The notes: generated from the sequence alone by a model not told the origin. Counted from the stretch's first letter, positions 28,130 through 37,673 are shown. The stretch: 64,000 bases of DNA from Actinopolymorpha rutila (GCF_013407855.1 NZ_JACBZH010000001.1:3162001-3226000), one strand, 5' to 3'. Numbers and translations are program-made.

Positions 28130-29557
28130 GTGAGTGCATCCAGGACCCCGCCCGCAGCCGTCACCGACACCCCCGACGACCAGACCACTCCCGCCGCGTC
28201 GAAGGGCGGCATCCTCCGTCCGCCCTACCGGGCACTCACCATCGGCATCGTCGCCTTGGTCCTGCTGGTCGCGTTCGAGGGGATGGCGGTCGGCACGGCC
28301 ATGCCGGTGGCGGTCAAGGACCTCGACGGCCTGGCCTTCTACGCCTGGGGTTTCTCCGGCTTCATGACGGCCAGCATGTTCGCCACCGTGATCTCCGGCG
28401 AGTTGTGCGACCGGCTCGGCCCGCGCATCCCCTTCGTCGTGGGCACGGTGCTGTTCGGCGCCGGCCTCCTGGTGGCCGGCGGGGCGCCGACGATGACACT
28501 GTTCGTCCTCGGGCGGATGATCCAGGGACTCGGCGGCGGCGCGGTCGTCGTCACGCTCTACGTCATCGTCGGCCGTGCGTTTCCCGCGCAGCTTCGGCCC
28601 CGGGTTTTCGCCGCCATCTCCAGCGCCTGGGTGCTCCCGTCGCTGATCGGGCCGGTGATCGCGGGCACGGTCACCGAACACTTCACCTGGCGGCTGGTCT
28701 TCCTCGGCCTGGTGCCGCTGACGCTGCTGCCGCTCGCCCTGGTGATTCCCAGCCTGAGCGGGTTGCCGACGGTGGAGCCGTCGGCCGCGCGTTCGGGCCG
28801 CAAGCGGCGCGCGCTGGGGGCGGCGGTCGGTATCGGCCTGCTGCAGTACGCCGGCCAGGAACGCACCTGGTGGAGCCTGCTCCTGGTCGTGGTCGGCGTC
28901 GCCACCCTGGTGCTGAGCCTCCCGAGGCTGCTCCCGCCGGGAACGCTCCGGTTCGCCCGCGGCCTGCCCGCCGTGGTCGGGATGCGCGGCATCTTCGCGG
29001 GCGCCTTCTTCGGCTGGCAGTCGTTCGTCCCGCTGATGCTCGTGGAGCACCGCGGGCTGTCCACCACCATCGCCGGCCTCACCCTCTCCCTCGGCTCGTT
29101 CGGGTGGACGGCGGGCTCGTGGTGGCAGAGCAGGCCGTCGTTGCGCGCCACCCGGCCCAGCCTGGTCCGGGCCGGCGCGGTGTTCGTCACCTGCGCGATC
29201 GGCGTGTGGATGTTCATCGTGCTGCCGTTCGTCCCGGCGTGGCTGGCCGTGATCAGCTGCATGCTCGGCGGCCTCGGGATGGGACTGGCGACGGCCAGCC
29301 TGTCGGTGCTGGTCCTCGGATACTCCCGGCCGGAGGAGCACGGCGCCGCCGGTGCCGCCGCCCAGATGGCGGACTCCTTCGGCAACGTCGCGCTCGTCGG
29401 GCTCGGCGGCGTCATCTTCGCCACCTTGCACGGACACGCGTCACCTGGTGTGGTGTACGGCTCGATCTACGCCGTGATGATTGCCGTCGCGGCAGGCGGG
29501 ATCGTGCTGAGCCGGCAGGTACGCGCGGACACGAACACCGTCCGGCCGAACGACTGA
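28130..29557 (+). CDS. MFS transporter (drug-exporter type)
   Basis: The 475-residue permease has about 14 hydrophobic segments and the loop motif GELCDRLGPRIPFVVG. The GRMIQGLGGGAVVVTLYVIV stretch is typical of DHA2-type drug:H+ antiporters. Such exporters expel hydrophobic or cationic compounds; the substrate is unknown. The start is GTG with TAGCGT (28116-28121) 8 bases before it and no ribosome site, suggesting a leaderless mRNA. The secreted-protein gene is divergent from it. Confidence 0.88.
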   Translation: MSASRTPPAAVTDTPDDQTTPAASKGGILRPPYRALTIGIVALVLLVAFEGMAVGTAMPVAVKDLDGLAFYAWGFSGFMTASMFATVISGELCDRLGPRIPFVVGTVLFGAGLLVAGGAPTMTLFVLGRMIQGLGGGAVVVTLYVIVGRAFPAQLRPRVFAAISSAWVLPSLIGPVIAGTVTEHFTWRLVFLGLVPLTLLPLALVIPSLSGLPTVEPSAARSGRKRRALGAAVGIGLLQYAGQERTWWSLLLVVVGVATLVLSLPRLLPPGTLRFARGLPAVVGMRGIFAGAFFGWQSFVPLMLVEHRGLSTTIAGLTLSLGSFGWTAGSWWQSRPSLRATRPSLVRAGAVFVTCAIGVWMFIVLPFVPAWLAVISCMLGGLGMGLATASLSVLVLGYSRPEEHGAAGAAAQMADSFGNVALVGLGGVIFATLHGHASPGVVYGSIYAVMIAVAAGGIVLSRQVRADTNTVRPND

Positions 29558-29752
29558 ACCGACCGGCTGCGCGACTGAACTACTGTCCGGCCGACGGCCG
29601 GCGACGGAAACTGTCCCACCGGTGGCCACCGGCAGAAACGAACCGACTCACCGACCTGCCATGGCGTTGTGCCGAACCACCTGCCCCGGATGAGGAGTCG
29701 GGCTGCCAGCCCCGGACGCCCGTGCGATCGTGGGAGTTCCGGGGGGTTGCCG

Positions 29753-31351
29753 ATGAGGCTCAGAACGGCGGTGCAGTTGGCCGCGGCGGCTATCGCGGTG
29801 TCCCTGATCCCGGCTGCCTCCAGCCAGCCGTACAACAGTTTCGCCGCCACCGAGGGCACCCAGTCGGCCGCCAACGGCCAGCGAACGGCGATCACCAGCG
29901 TCGAACCGCCAGGGGGTTACACGGGAGCGGCGCCGCCGCCGGAGTTCGGTATCCCGGGGGTGGTGCTGCAGGCGTACCGCTCGGCCGCCCTGCGGCTCGC
30001 CGGGTCCGCACCAGGATGCCGGCTGACGTGGCAGATGCTGGCCGGCGTCGGCAAGGTCGAGACCGACCACGCCCGTGCCGGCGCGGTCGACAGCGCGGGT
30101 ACGACACTGCGGCCGATCCTCGGCCCGGTGCTGAACGGACGCAGCTACGTCGCGGTCGCCGACACCGATCGCGGCAGGCTGGACGGCAACGTCATCTGGG
30201 ACCGTGCGGTCGGCCCGATGCAGTTCATCCCGGCGTCGTGGGCGCGCTACCGCGCCGACGGGAACGGTGACGGCGTGGCCGACATCAACAACGTGTTCGA
30301 CGCGTCGCTGGCCACCGCCAACTACCTCTGCACCGGCCAGCGGGATCTGTCCAACCGAATGGAGCTGGCCACCGCTCTCTACAGCTACAACAACTCCACG
30401 AAGTACGTGCAGAAGGTCCTGTCCTGGATCGACGCGTACACGGCCGGCCGATCGGCGCCGCTTCCCGGCAGCACCGACCAGAGTCCGCTGGCCGGTGCGC
30501 AACTGCCGAATCCCGCGCCGGTGCCGGTACCCGCGCCAACCGCCTCCCCGCCTGCCGCGCCGACAGTGCCTGCTCCCGTTCCGGCGGTTCCGGCACCGCC
30601 ACCGGTACCGGTACCCGCGCCGACCGCTGCCCCGACTGCCGCGCCGACGGCGCCGGGCGCCCGGCCGTACCCCTATCCGTATCCGTACGGCTATCCGAAC
30701 TATCCCGGCTATCCGAGCTATCCCGGCTATCCGTACCCGTACCCCTACCAATATCCGTATCCCCCGGCGCCGGGCCAGACGTACCCGCCGGCTCCCACCG
30801 CGGCACCTCCCACCGCGGCGCCGAATCCGGGGCCGACCGCGCCCGTGCCCGTCCCGACCGTGCCGGTGCCGGCACCGGTCCCGACCTCGACGGCGCATCC
30901 GCGACCGACAGCCACGTCCGATCCGACGCCCACGCCACGCCCCACCGCCAAGCCGACCAGGCGCCCCACAGCCAATCCGACGTCGATGCCGAAACCGAGC
31001 CGGAAACCGACCGCGCGCCCGAGCCGAACGCCCTCGGCCACGCCGAAGCCGAGCCGAACGCCGAGTCCGACCGCGAAGCCCGAGCCGGACCCCACGGCGA
31101 AACCGAAGCCGACACGCACGCCGACACCGACGCACACCCCGACACCGACGCCGAGACCGACGTGTACGCCGGACCGGAGTCCCGCTCCGGCAGCGACGCC
31201 ACGACGAACGCCGACGGCGCGACCGACACTACGTTCCACCGCCACGCCGAGGCCCTCGCACCCGAGCGCGAAACCGACACCGAAACCGACACCCAAGCCG
31301 AAACCGAAAATACCGACACCGACCGCACACGCCTGTGCTCGAGGACGGTGA
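29753..31351 (+). CDS. Secreted lytic transglycosylase with long Pro/Thr/Tyr-rich tail
   Basis: The 532-residue protein has a signal peptide, then an SLT/MltB-like lytic transglycosylase domain at about residues 55-240. The catalytic Glu is in VGKVETDHA, and AVGPMQFIPASWARY plus ANYLC are present. It cleaves peptidoglycan glycan strands, making 1,6-anhydro ends. From residue ~245 the tail is low complexity: Pro-Ala-Val repeats, a YPYPYPYGYP stretch, then ~170 residues of Pro-Thr-Lys/Arg repeats, probably spanning or binding the wall. The ATG follows GGGGGGTTGCCG. Confidence 0.9.
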   Translation: MRLRTAVQLAAAAIAVSLIPAASSQPYNSFAATEGTQSAANGQRTAITSVEPPGGYTGAAPPPEFGIPGVVLQAYRSAALRLAGSAPGCRLTWQMLAGVGKVETDHARAGAVDSAGTTLRPILGPVLNGRSYVAVADTDRGRLDGNVIWDRAVGPMQFIPASWARYRADGNGDGVADINNVFDASLATANYLCTGQRDLSNRMELATALYSYNNSTKYVQKVLSWIDAYTAGRSAPLPGSTDQSPLAGAQLPNPAPVPVPAPTASPPAAPTVPAPVPAVPAPPPVPVPAPTAAPTAAPTAPGARPYPYPYPYGYPNYPGYPSYPGYPYPYPYQYPYPPAPGQTYPPAPTAAPPTAAPNPGPTAPVPVPTVPVPAPVPTSTAHPRPTATSDPTPTPRPTAKPTRRPTANPTSMPKPSRKPTARPSRTPSATPKPSRTPSPTAKPEPDPTAKPKPTRTPTPTHTPTPTPRPTCTPDRSPAPAATPRRTPTARPTLRSTATPRPSHPSAKPTPKPTPKPKPKIPTPTAHACARGR

Positions 31352-31360
31352 CGCCTCCGG

Positions 31361-32644
31361 TCAGGGAGTCCGCGCGCGGACCTCGTTGACGATCTTCTGC
31401 AGCGTCTTCGTGTTCTCCGGTGCGCCGGTCAGGCGTACCGCCACATGCTGGTCGACCGGTCCACCGCGAGTCGCGGCGAACACGTGGCTCATCGCCACCG
31501 AGACCTGAAGCTGGTTGCCGGCGCCCACCGACCACTCGGCGTAGGTCGTGCTGTCGTCGGTACGCCGCCAGTCGGTCTGTGGACGGGGCAGCTGGTCACG
31601 CAGTTTCGCCCAGGCCGTTCCGTCGCACGGTGCCGGGCATCGGCTGACCTCGATGATCCCTCCGGGCGGGGTCCCGGGCTTCCCCGACAGGGCGTAGGAG
31701 TCGTCGACGCACACCCAGCGCACCACGTCCTGTCCGCCGCGGGTGCTGCGCAGGCAGCCCCACGAGCTGGGCACCCGGAACTGGAACGGCAGCCCGGCGA
31801 GGTTCATGGTGACCGTCGGCTCGCCGACCCCGAAGGTCGGTCCGGCGACCGGTCCGTCGGGGCCGTCCGCCCCGGTCCAGGTCGGTTCCGGCGTCCGGGG
31901 CCACATCGTGGGAACGGCGCTGGGAACGGCAGTGGGGACGTCGGCGTCCGGCGACTCGCCCGGGTACGACGGCGCCGGGGCAGTGCCGGCGGAGCGGTCG
32001 TCCCGGCCGGCCAGCCAGAGGTTCGCGGCGAGCGCGCCGCCGACGACCACGGTGAGGGCCGCGGCCACCGCGACGGCGAGGATCGCCAGTGAACGCCGCG
32101 TGTTCGCCGGGCGTACGGTATCGGTCGGGCCACCGGGCGCCATGGGTGCGTGGCGACCGGCGGGGCGCCCCGCGGCGGAGGCAACCGTGTCCGCAGCGGA
32201 GGCAACCGTGTCCGCAGCCGTCGTGCCGGTCCAGTGGGGCGCGAACTCCGGCCCGCTGTGCCGGTCCCACGCCGCGGTCGTGGGGGCGCCGCCGGGCAGC
32301 GCCGCGGCGTCCAGCAGTCCGAGCGCGGCACCGTCCGCCGCACCGGGGCCGCCCGCCGCACCGGGGCCACCGTCGGCAACCGCCGCCCACGGCAGCTCCG
32401 CAACGAGTTCGGCGGCGAGCACCCGCCCGGGCTCGCGCAGGGCAAGACCGTCCACAGCACGGGCGAACCGTGTCCGGACCGCCGGGTCGGCCGCCGCCCC
32501 CGCGTGCAGCACGGTGACCGCCACCGGGCGCCCGGCCGGGTCGTACGCCGCGAACACCACGCCTGCCGCGTGCTGCGCATGTCGGCCACGTACCCCGAAC
32601 GGCCCGAACTGCCGCGGGTCGGTGGGGCGCAGCGGGTCGGTCAT
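31361..32644 (-). CDS. Membrane-anchored protein with kinase-like N-terminal fragment
   Basis: The 427-residue protein starts with a ~65-residue segment (FGPFGVRGR...GVVFAAYDPAGRPVAVTVLHAG) that resembles the first strands of a Hanks-type kinase. The VAVK lysine is replaced by Thr44, and no catalytic loop follows. A linker carries a tandem ADTVASA repeat (144-157). One membrane helix lies at ~185-211, followed by an extracytoplasmic domain with four cysteines (WGCLRSTRGG, WVCVDDSYAL, SRCPAPCDG). The ATG at 32644 follows GGGG. Function unknown; a sensory or wall-binding role is inferred from architecture. Confidence 0.78.
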   Translation of the reverse strand: MTDPLRPTDPRQFGPFGVRGRHAQHAAGVVFAAYDPAGRPVAVTVLHAGAAADPAVRTRFARAVDGLALREPGRVLAAELVAELPWAAVADGGPGAAGGPGAADGAALGLLDAAALPGGAPTTAAWDRHSGPEFAPHWTGTTAADTVASAADTVASAAGRPAGRHAPMAPGGPTDTVRPANTRRSLAILAVAVAAALTVVVGGALAANLWLAGRDDRSAGTAPAPSYPGESPDADVPTAVPSAVPTMWPRTPEPTWTGADGPDGPVAGPTFGVGEPTVTMNLAGLPFQFRVPSSWGCLRSTRGGQDVVRWVCVDDSYALSGKPGTPPGGIIEVSRCPAPCDGTAWAKLRDQLPRPQTDWRRTDDSTTYAEWSVGAGNQLQVSVAMSHVFAATRGGPVDQHVAVRLTGAPENTKTLQKIVNEVRARTP

Positions 32645-32782
32645 CGAAACCCCCGTGGTGATCGAGGCCGCCTGGGAAGGGAGTGGAAAGGGAGCGGGCC
32701 GGGTGTGGTCCGCGAAGTGATGGCACGCTTGGTCGCGTGGCAGACGATACCGACGTCCCCGCGCCCGGAGAGGAATCGCCAC

Positions 32783-34138
32783 ATGACGACGCCTGACCGC
32801 AGCGAGGCCGAAAGCCGGCCAGAGTCCGACGCCGCGCACCCAACCGGGCACACGACCGGACCTGCGACCGGGCACCCAACCCCGCACACAACCGGCCAGG
32901 ACACCGCGCGCGACCCAAACCACCGAAGTACGTACGACCCAGCCCACACCGGGAACGGCGCGGTGCCGCAGGCCGCCGGCGTCCCGGCCGCCGAGGCGTC
33001 ACTGGTCGCGGACGCCCTGGCGGAGATCAAGCGGGTCATCGTCGGCCAGGACCACATGGTCGAACGCCTGATGGTCGCGCTCCTCGCCCGCGGGCACTGC
33101 CTGCTGGAGGGTGTGCCGGGGGTGGCCAAGACCCTCGCGGTCCGTACCTTCGCCACTGTGGTCGGCGGCGACTTCGCCCGGCTGCAGTTCACTCCCGACC
33201 TGGTTCCGTCCGACATCGTGGGCACCCGGATCTACCGCCCGAGCAAGGAGTCGTTCGACGTCGAGCTCGGTCCGGTCTTCGTCAACTTCGTGTTGGCGGA
33301 CGAGGTCAACCGCGCGCCGGCCAAGGTGCAGTCGGCGATGCTGGAACTGATGGCCGAACGCCAGGTGTCGGTCGGCGGGCGGACCTTCCCGCTGCCCTCG
33401 CCGTTCATCGTCATCGCCACCCAGAACCCCCTCGAGTCCGAAGGCGTGTACCCACTGCCGGAGGCGCAGCGCGACCGGTTCCTGGTCAAGGTCGACGTGC
33501 ACCTGCCCGACGCCGAGCAGGAGTTCCGGATCCTGGAACGCATGAGCGTCGACCCTCCGAAGCCGCGCAGGGTGCTCGACCCCGAACGCATCATCGCGCT
33601 CCAGCACGCCACCGACCAGGTCTTCGTGCACCGGCTGGTCGCCGACTACATCGTGCGGCTCGTGCTGGCCACCCGGCGCCCGGTGGAGTACCACCTGCCC
33701 GAACTCGCACCGGTGATCGACGTGGGCGCGAGCCCCCGGGCCACGCTCGGGCTGGTCTCCTCCGCGCGGGCGCTGGCGCTGATGCGGGGACGCGACTACG
33801 TACTCCCGCAGGACGTGCAGGAGGTGGCCTGCGACGTGATCCCGCACCGGCTGGTGCTGGGCTTCGACGCTGTCGCCGACGGGGTACGCGCGACCAGCGT
33901 GGTCGAGCGGGTCCTGTCCGTCGTACCCCCTCCTCGGCCGGTGTGGCGGCAGGAACCCGGCGAAGCCGCGGAACCGGACCAGCCCGGTTACGCCCAGCCC
34001 AGCCCGGCCGGCCAACCACAGAGCCACCCAGGCCAACCGGGCCAGCAAGGCCAGCCAGGCCAGCCAGGCCAACCGGGCCGGCCCGGTGACGACGGTGGTC
34101 CCGGTAACGGCGGCACGCGGCGGCCGGAGTTCCGGTGA
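32783..34138 (+). CDS. MoxR-family AAA+ ATPase
   Basis: The 451-residue AAA+ protein has Walker A GVPGVAKT at 110-117, Walker B in FVLADEVNRA near residue 170, the MoxR-specific ATQNPLESEGVYPLPEAQ segment and an arginine-finger region. MoxR ATPases act as chaperones for VWA-domain partners. It carries an unusual 75-residue Thr/His/Pro-rich N-terminal tail and a C-terminal GQPGQPGQPGRPG collagen-like tail. The ATG follows a GGAGAGGA site. It overlaps the DUF58 gene by 4 bases (GTGA), forming a MoxR-DUF58-VWA operon. Confidence 0.93.
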   Translation: MTTPDRSEAESRPESDAAHPTGHTTGPATGHPTPHTTGQDTARDPNHRSTYDPAHTGNGAVPQAAGVPAAEASLVADALAEIKRVIVGQDHMVERLMVALLARGHCLLEGVPGVAKTLAVRTFATVVGGDFARLQFTPDLVPSDIVGTRIYRPSKESFDVELGPVFVNFVLADEVNRAPAKVQSAMLELMAERQVSVGGRTFPLPSPFIVIATQNPLESEGVYPLPEAQRDRFLVKVDVHLPDAEQEFRILERMSVDPPKPRRVLDPERIIALQHATDQVFVHRLVADYIVRLVLATRRPVEYHLPELAPVIDVGASPRATLGLVSSARALALMRGRDYVLPQDVQEVACDVIPHRLVLGFDAVADGVRATSVVERVLSVVPPPRPVWRQEPGEAAEPDQPGYAQPSPAGQPQSHPGQPGQQGQPGQPGQPGRPGDDGGPGNGGTRRPEFR

Positions 34139-35130
34139 TCCGGCAGGTTCCCACCAACCACCGGGGTGAGCTCAGCCTGGCCCACCTCGCGCCCGAACGC
34201 GCCCTGCGCCGGCTGGAGCTCACGATCGTCCGGCGGCTGGAGGGGTTCCTACACGGTGAGCACCTCGGCCTGCTGCCCGGTCCCGGCACCGAACTCGCCG
34301 AGGCGCGCGTCTACCGGCCGGGGGAGGACGACGTACGCCGGATGGACTGGTCGGTCACCGCCCGCACCACCACTCCGCACGTGCGCGACGTCATCTCCGA
34401 CCGGGAGTTGGAGACCTGGACGCTGGTCGACATGTCGGCGTCGATGGACTTCGGCACCGCCGCCCTGGAAAAGCGCGAGCTGGCGGTGGCCGCGGTCGGC
34501 ACCGTCGGGTTCCTGACCCACCGGCTGGGCGACCGGTTCGGCGGGGTGGTGCTGCGCGGCGGGCGGGTGCGGCGGTGGCCGGCGCGCTCGGGCCGGCTGG
34601 CGCTGTACGGCCTGCTGCGGTCGCTGCTGACCGAACCGCGCACCGCCGTCCACGAGGCCGACGACGACTTCTCCTCCGCGCTGGACAGGTTCTCCCGCAC
34701 CAACCCTCGGCGCGGTCTGCGGGTCGTGGTGTCGGACTTCCTGGACGGCTCGGGCGATGATCCCGGTGCACCGCTGGCGTGGGAACGCCCGATGCGGCTG
34801 CTGTGTGCCCGTCACCAGGTGCTGGTCGTGGAGGTGCTCGATCCGCGCGAGCTGGAGATCCCCGACGTGGGCGTGGTGTGGCTGACCGACCCCGAGACCG
34901 GTGACGTGCAGGAGGTGAACACCGGCGACGTCACGCTGCGCGCGAAGTACGCCGAGGCCGCCGCCGCGCACCGTGCGCGCGTCCGCACCGCGCTGCGCCG
35001 GTCCGGTGCGGCCCACCTCACCCTGCGAACCGACCGCGACTGGGTCTCCGACACGGCCCGCTTCGTCCTGGGACACCGGCGGGTGGCCCAGCGGCTGCAC
35101 GCCCCGCCCGCGAGAGGAGCAGGCGTATGA
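34135..35130 (+). CDS. DUF58 domain protein (MoxR-associated)
   Basis: The 331-residue protein has the DUF58 motif YRPGEDDVRRMDWSVTAR at ~60-77 and a VWA-like MIDAS motif DMSAS at 99-103. Unlike many homologues it lacks N-terminal membrane helices. These proteins are standard partners of MoxR ATPases, with an unknown role, possibly in assembling surface or redox complexes. The GTG start overlaps the MoxR stop by 4 bases, and the stop overlaps the next ATG by 4 bases. Confidence 0.92.
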   Translation: MIRQVPTNHRGELSLAHLAPERALRRLELTIVRRLEGFLHGEHLGLLPGPGTELAEARVYRPGEDDVRRMDWSVTARTTTPHVRDVISDRELETWTLVDMSASMDFGTAALEKRELAVAAVGTVGFLTHRLGDRFGGVVLRGGRVRRWPARSGRLALYGLLRSLLTEPRTAVHEADDDFSSALDRFSRTNPRRGLRVVVSDFLDGSGDDPGAPLAWERPMRLLCARHQVLVVEVLDPRELEIPDVGVVWLTDPETGDVQEVNTGDVTLRAKYAEAAAAHRARVRTALRRSGAAHLTLRTDRDWVSDTARFVLGHRRVAQRLHAPPARGAGV

Positions 35131-36080
35131 CGTTCCTCGCCGGCGAGCGGCTGTGGCTGCTGCTGATCGTGCCGGTCCTCGTCGTGGCGTACCTCCTGCT
35201 GCAGCGGCGCCGGCGCCGGTACGCCCTGCGGTTCACCAACCTCGCGTTGCTGTCCCGGGTGGCGCCGCGGCGCCCGGCCTGGCGGCGGCACGTGGCGCTG
35301 GGGCTGACCCTGGCGAGTGTGGGGCTGATGGTCACCGCGTTCGCCCGGCCGGAGGCCACCGTGCGCGTGCCCCGCGAACGCGCCACGATCGTGGTGGCGG
35401 TCGACGTGTCGATCTCCATGCGCGCCGACGACGTCTCACCCACCCGGCTGAAGGCGGCGCAGGAGGCCGCGAACGCGTTCGTCTCGGACCTGCCGGAGAA
35501 GTTCAACGTCGCTCTGGTGTCGTTCGCGGGTACGGCGAACATCCTGGTCCCGCCGACCACCAACCGCGACGACGTGGAGCGGGCCGTGAACGGCCTGCAG
35601 CTCGCCGAGTCGACCGCCACCGGCGAGGCGATCTTCACCTCGCTGGACGCGATCAAACAGGTGCCGCCCGACCCCGCGCACCCTCGTGAGCCGCCACCGG
35701 CGCGGATCGTGCTGTTGTCCGACGGCTACCGCAACGTCGGCCGCGGCGTGGACGAGGCGGTGGCGGCGGCCAAGGCGGCGAAGGTGCCGATCTACACCAT
35801 CGCGTTCGGTACGCCGTTCGGCACCGTCGACATCGAGGGCCAGCGCACCCCCGTCCCGGTCGACGAGGACACCATGCGCCAGATCGCGCAGGACACCGGT
35901 GGGCGCAGCTACACCGCGGAGTCCGGGCAGGAGCTGGAGCAGGTCTACACCGACATCGGATCCTCGGTCGGCTACACCCAGGAGAAGCAGGAGATCACCT
36001 CCTGGTGGACCGGGGTGGCCCTGCTGATGGCGTTGTGCGCGGCCGGGGCGTCGATGTTCTTCCTCGGCCGGCTGCCCTGA
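35127..36080 (+). CDS. VWA-domain membrane protein (BatA-like)
   Basis: The 317-residue protein has two N-terminal membrane helices (~8-26, 55-73). A von Willebrand A domain follows with an intact MIDAS (DVSIS, 93-97, plus TGEAI and SDG loops), and one C-terminal helix (~295-313). The domain faces the same side as its termini between helices 2 and 3. It is the last gene of the MoxR operon and the probable client of the ATPase. Substrates of such systems are generally unknown; stress resistance and wall functions have been proposed for homologues. Confidence 0.92.
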   Translation: MTFLAGERLWLLLIVPVLVVAYLLLQRRRRRYALRFTNLALLSRVAPRRPAWRRHVALGLTLASVGLMVTAFARPEATVRVPRERATIVVAVDVSISMRADDVSPTRLKAAQEAANAFVSDLPEKFNVALVSFAGTANILVPPTTNRDDVERAVNGLQLAESTATGEAIFTSLDAIKQVPPDPAHPREPPPARIVLLSDGYRNVGRGVDEAVAAAKAAKVPIYTIAFGTPFGTVDIEGQRTPVPVDEDTMRQIAQDTGGRSYTAESGQELEQVYTDIGSSVGYTQEKQEITSWWTGVALLMALCAAGASMFFLGRLP

Positions 36081-36170
36081 CCCGCCACCCGCGCCACCCC
36101 GCCACTGGGAAGCCGGTGCCCTGGCGTCGGGCATGACGGTTCGGAACCCTCCTGAGGGGAGTGCGCGCGG

Positions 36171-36947
36171 ATGCCGATCCTGGTGGGGACCTGCGGCTGG
36201 ATGTACCGCGACTGGCGGGCGAGGTTCTACCCGGAGAAGCTGCCGCAACGGCTGTGGCTGGAGCACTACGCCGAACGCTTCGCCACGGTGGAGCTCGACA
36301 ACGCGTTCTACCGGCTGCCGTCGTACGAAACCTTCGAGGCGTGGAACCACCGGCTGCCTGCGGACGTGACGGTGGCGGTCAAGGCGAGCCGGTTCCTCAC
36401 CCACTTCAAGCGCCTGCGCGAGCCGGCCGAACCCGTCCACCGCCTGATGGACCACGCCCGCGGCCTGGCCGGGAACCTCGGGCCGATCCTGGTCCAGCTA
36501 CCGCCCAACCTGCGCGCCGAGCCCGGGCGGCTGGACGAGTGCCTGTCCGCGTTCCCGGCCGGCGTCCGGGTCGCGGTCGAGCCGCGGCACGAGTCGTGGT
36601 GGACCGACGACGTACGCCGCCTGCTCGAACGCCACGGCGCGGCACTCACCTGGACCGACCGCCTGGGCCGCCCGCTCACCCCGCTGTGGCGTACGACGGA
36701 CTGGGGGTACGTCCGCTTCCACGAGGGGAAGGCACGCCCGTGGCCGCGCTACGGCCGGGCCGCGCTGAAATCCTGGGTGGAGCGAATCGCGGACGTCTAC
36801 GGCGATGGCACCGACGTGTTCGCGTACTTCAACAACGACCCGGGCTGCGCGGCGGTGGTGGACGCCGCGGCGTTCGCCAAGCTGGCCGCGGCCGCCGGCC
36901 GAACCGTCACCCGCACGCCCGATCCGCGTTCCCTGACTGGGATCTGA
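36171..36947 (+). CDS. DUF72 family protein
   Basis: The 258-residue TIM-barrel-like protein starts ILVGTCGWMYRDWRARFYP and has the DUF72 motifs TVELDNAFYRLPS, VAVKASRFLTHFKRL and AYFNNDPGCAAV. The family (YecE) is widespread and uncharacterised. The ATG lies 90 bases after the VWA gene and follows GAGGGGAGTGCGCGCGG, so it has its own ribosome site and perhaps its own transcript. Confidence 0.93.
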   Translation: MPILVGTCGWMYRDWRARFYPEKLPQRLWLEHYAERFATVELDNAFYRLPSYETFEAWNHRLPADVTVAVKASRFLTHFKRLREPAEPVHRLMDHARGLAGNLGPILVQLPPNLRAEPGRLDECLSAFPAGVRVAVEPRHESWWTDDVRRLLERHGAALTWTDRLGRPLTPLWRTTDWGYVRFHEGKARPWPRYGRAALKSWVERIADVYGDGTDVFAYFNNDPGCAAVVDAAAFAKLAAAAGRTVTRTPDPRSLTGI

Positions 36948-37178
36948 GCGTTCGGGCCGTCGCCGCGGACGCGACTGTGGGCGGCCGCCCCATGCCTTCG
37001 GCAGGACGGTCCGCCGGGTGCGTGGCGGAGCCGGCGCCGCGACGCGCCGAGAACGCGACACGCGGGGGCGGATGGCGTACGCCGGGAGCTTCCGGCAAAC
37101 TGACCCGGTATCGGACTGCTGCTTCGTGTGTCGAGGACGCTGGGGAAGGCGCTCGCTCGACCAGGAGAGGTGGTCCCG

Positions 37179-37673
37179 GTGACGACACGAGGTGTGCTGT
37201 ACGTCCACTCGGCGCCGTCGGCGGTATGTCCCCACGTGGAGTGGGCAGTCGCCGGCGTTGTTGGCGTGCGCGTGACCTTCGACTGGACGCCGCAGCCTGC
37301 CTGCGTCGGCGCCCAGCGAACCGAGCTGTCCTGGCAGGCCAACCCCGGCACCGCTGCGGCGATCGCTTCAGCGCTTCGTGGATGGCGCCAGCTGCGCTAC
37401 GAGGTGACCGAGGAGCCGAGTCCCGGCTGCGAGGGCGCTCGTTACTCCTACACCCCGACGCTGGGCCTCTTCCACGCTGTCACCGGTCCGCACGGCGACA
37501 TCCTTGTCCCCGAGGACCGGCTGAAGGCGGCGATGGTGAAGGCCCGGCTGGGAGAGTCCCCACTCGAGCACGAGCTGGAGCGGGTGCTGGGCAAGCAGTG
37601 GGACGACGAGCTGGAGCCGTTCCGGCACGCGGGTGAGGGCGCCGCTGTGCGTTGGCTGCACCAGGTCGTGTGA
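37179..37673 (+). CDS. DUF3145 family protein
   Basis: The 164-residue protein, starting TTRGVLYVHSAPSAVCPHVEWA, matches the actinobacteria-specific DUF3145 family in length and in its WQANPGTAAAIASALRGW and FRHAGEGAAVRWLHQVV segments. The function is unknown. The GTG at 37179 follows AGGAGAGG by 8 bases. The gene is a useful taxonomic marker because the family is essentially restricted to Actinomycetota. Confidence 0.92.
   Translation: MTTRGVLYVHSAPSAVCPHVEWAVAGVVGVRVTFDWTPQPACVGAQRTELSWQANPGTAAAIASALRGWRQLRYEVTEEPSPGCEGARYSYTPTLGLFHAVTGPHGDILVPEDRLKAAMVKARLGESPLEHELERVLGKQWDDELEPFRHAGEGAAVRWLHQVV

Noticed and set aside
27836..28139. Longer N-terminus (100 more residues) for the secreted protein
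   Set aside because: It would hide the signal peptide and ideal ribosome site at 27836 and overlap the divergent MFS promoter.
30660..31330. Repetitive TATCCG/CCGACN tracts as a possible satellite or CRISPR
   Set aside because: They are in-frame Tyr-Pro and Pro-Thr codons of the lytic transglycosylase tail.
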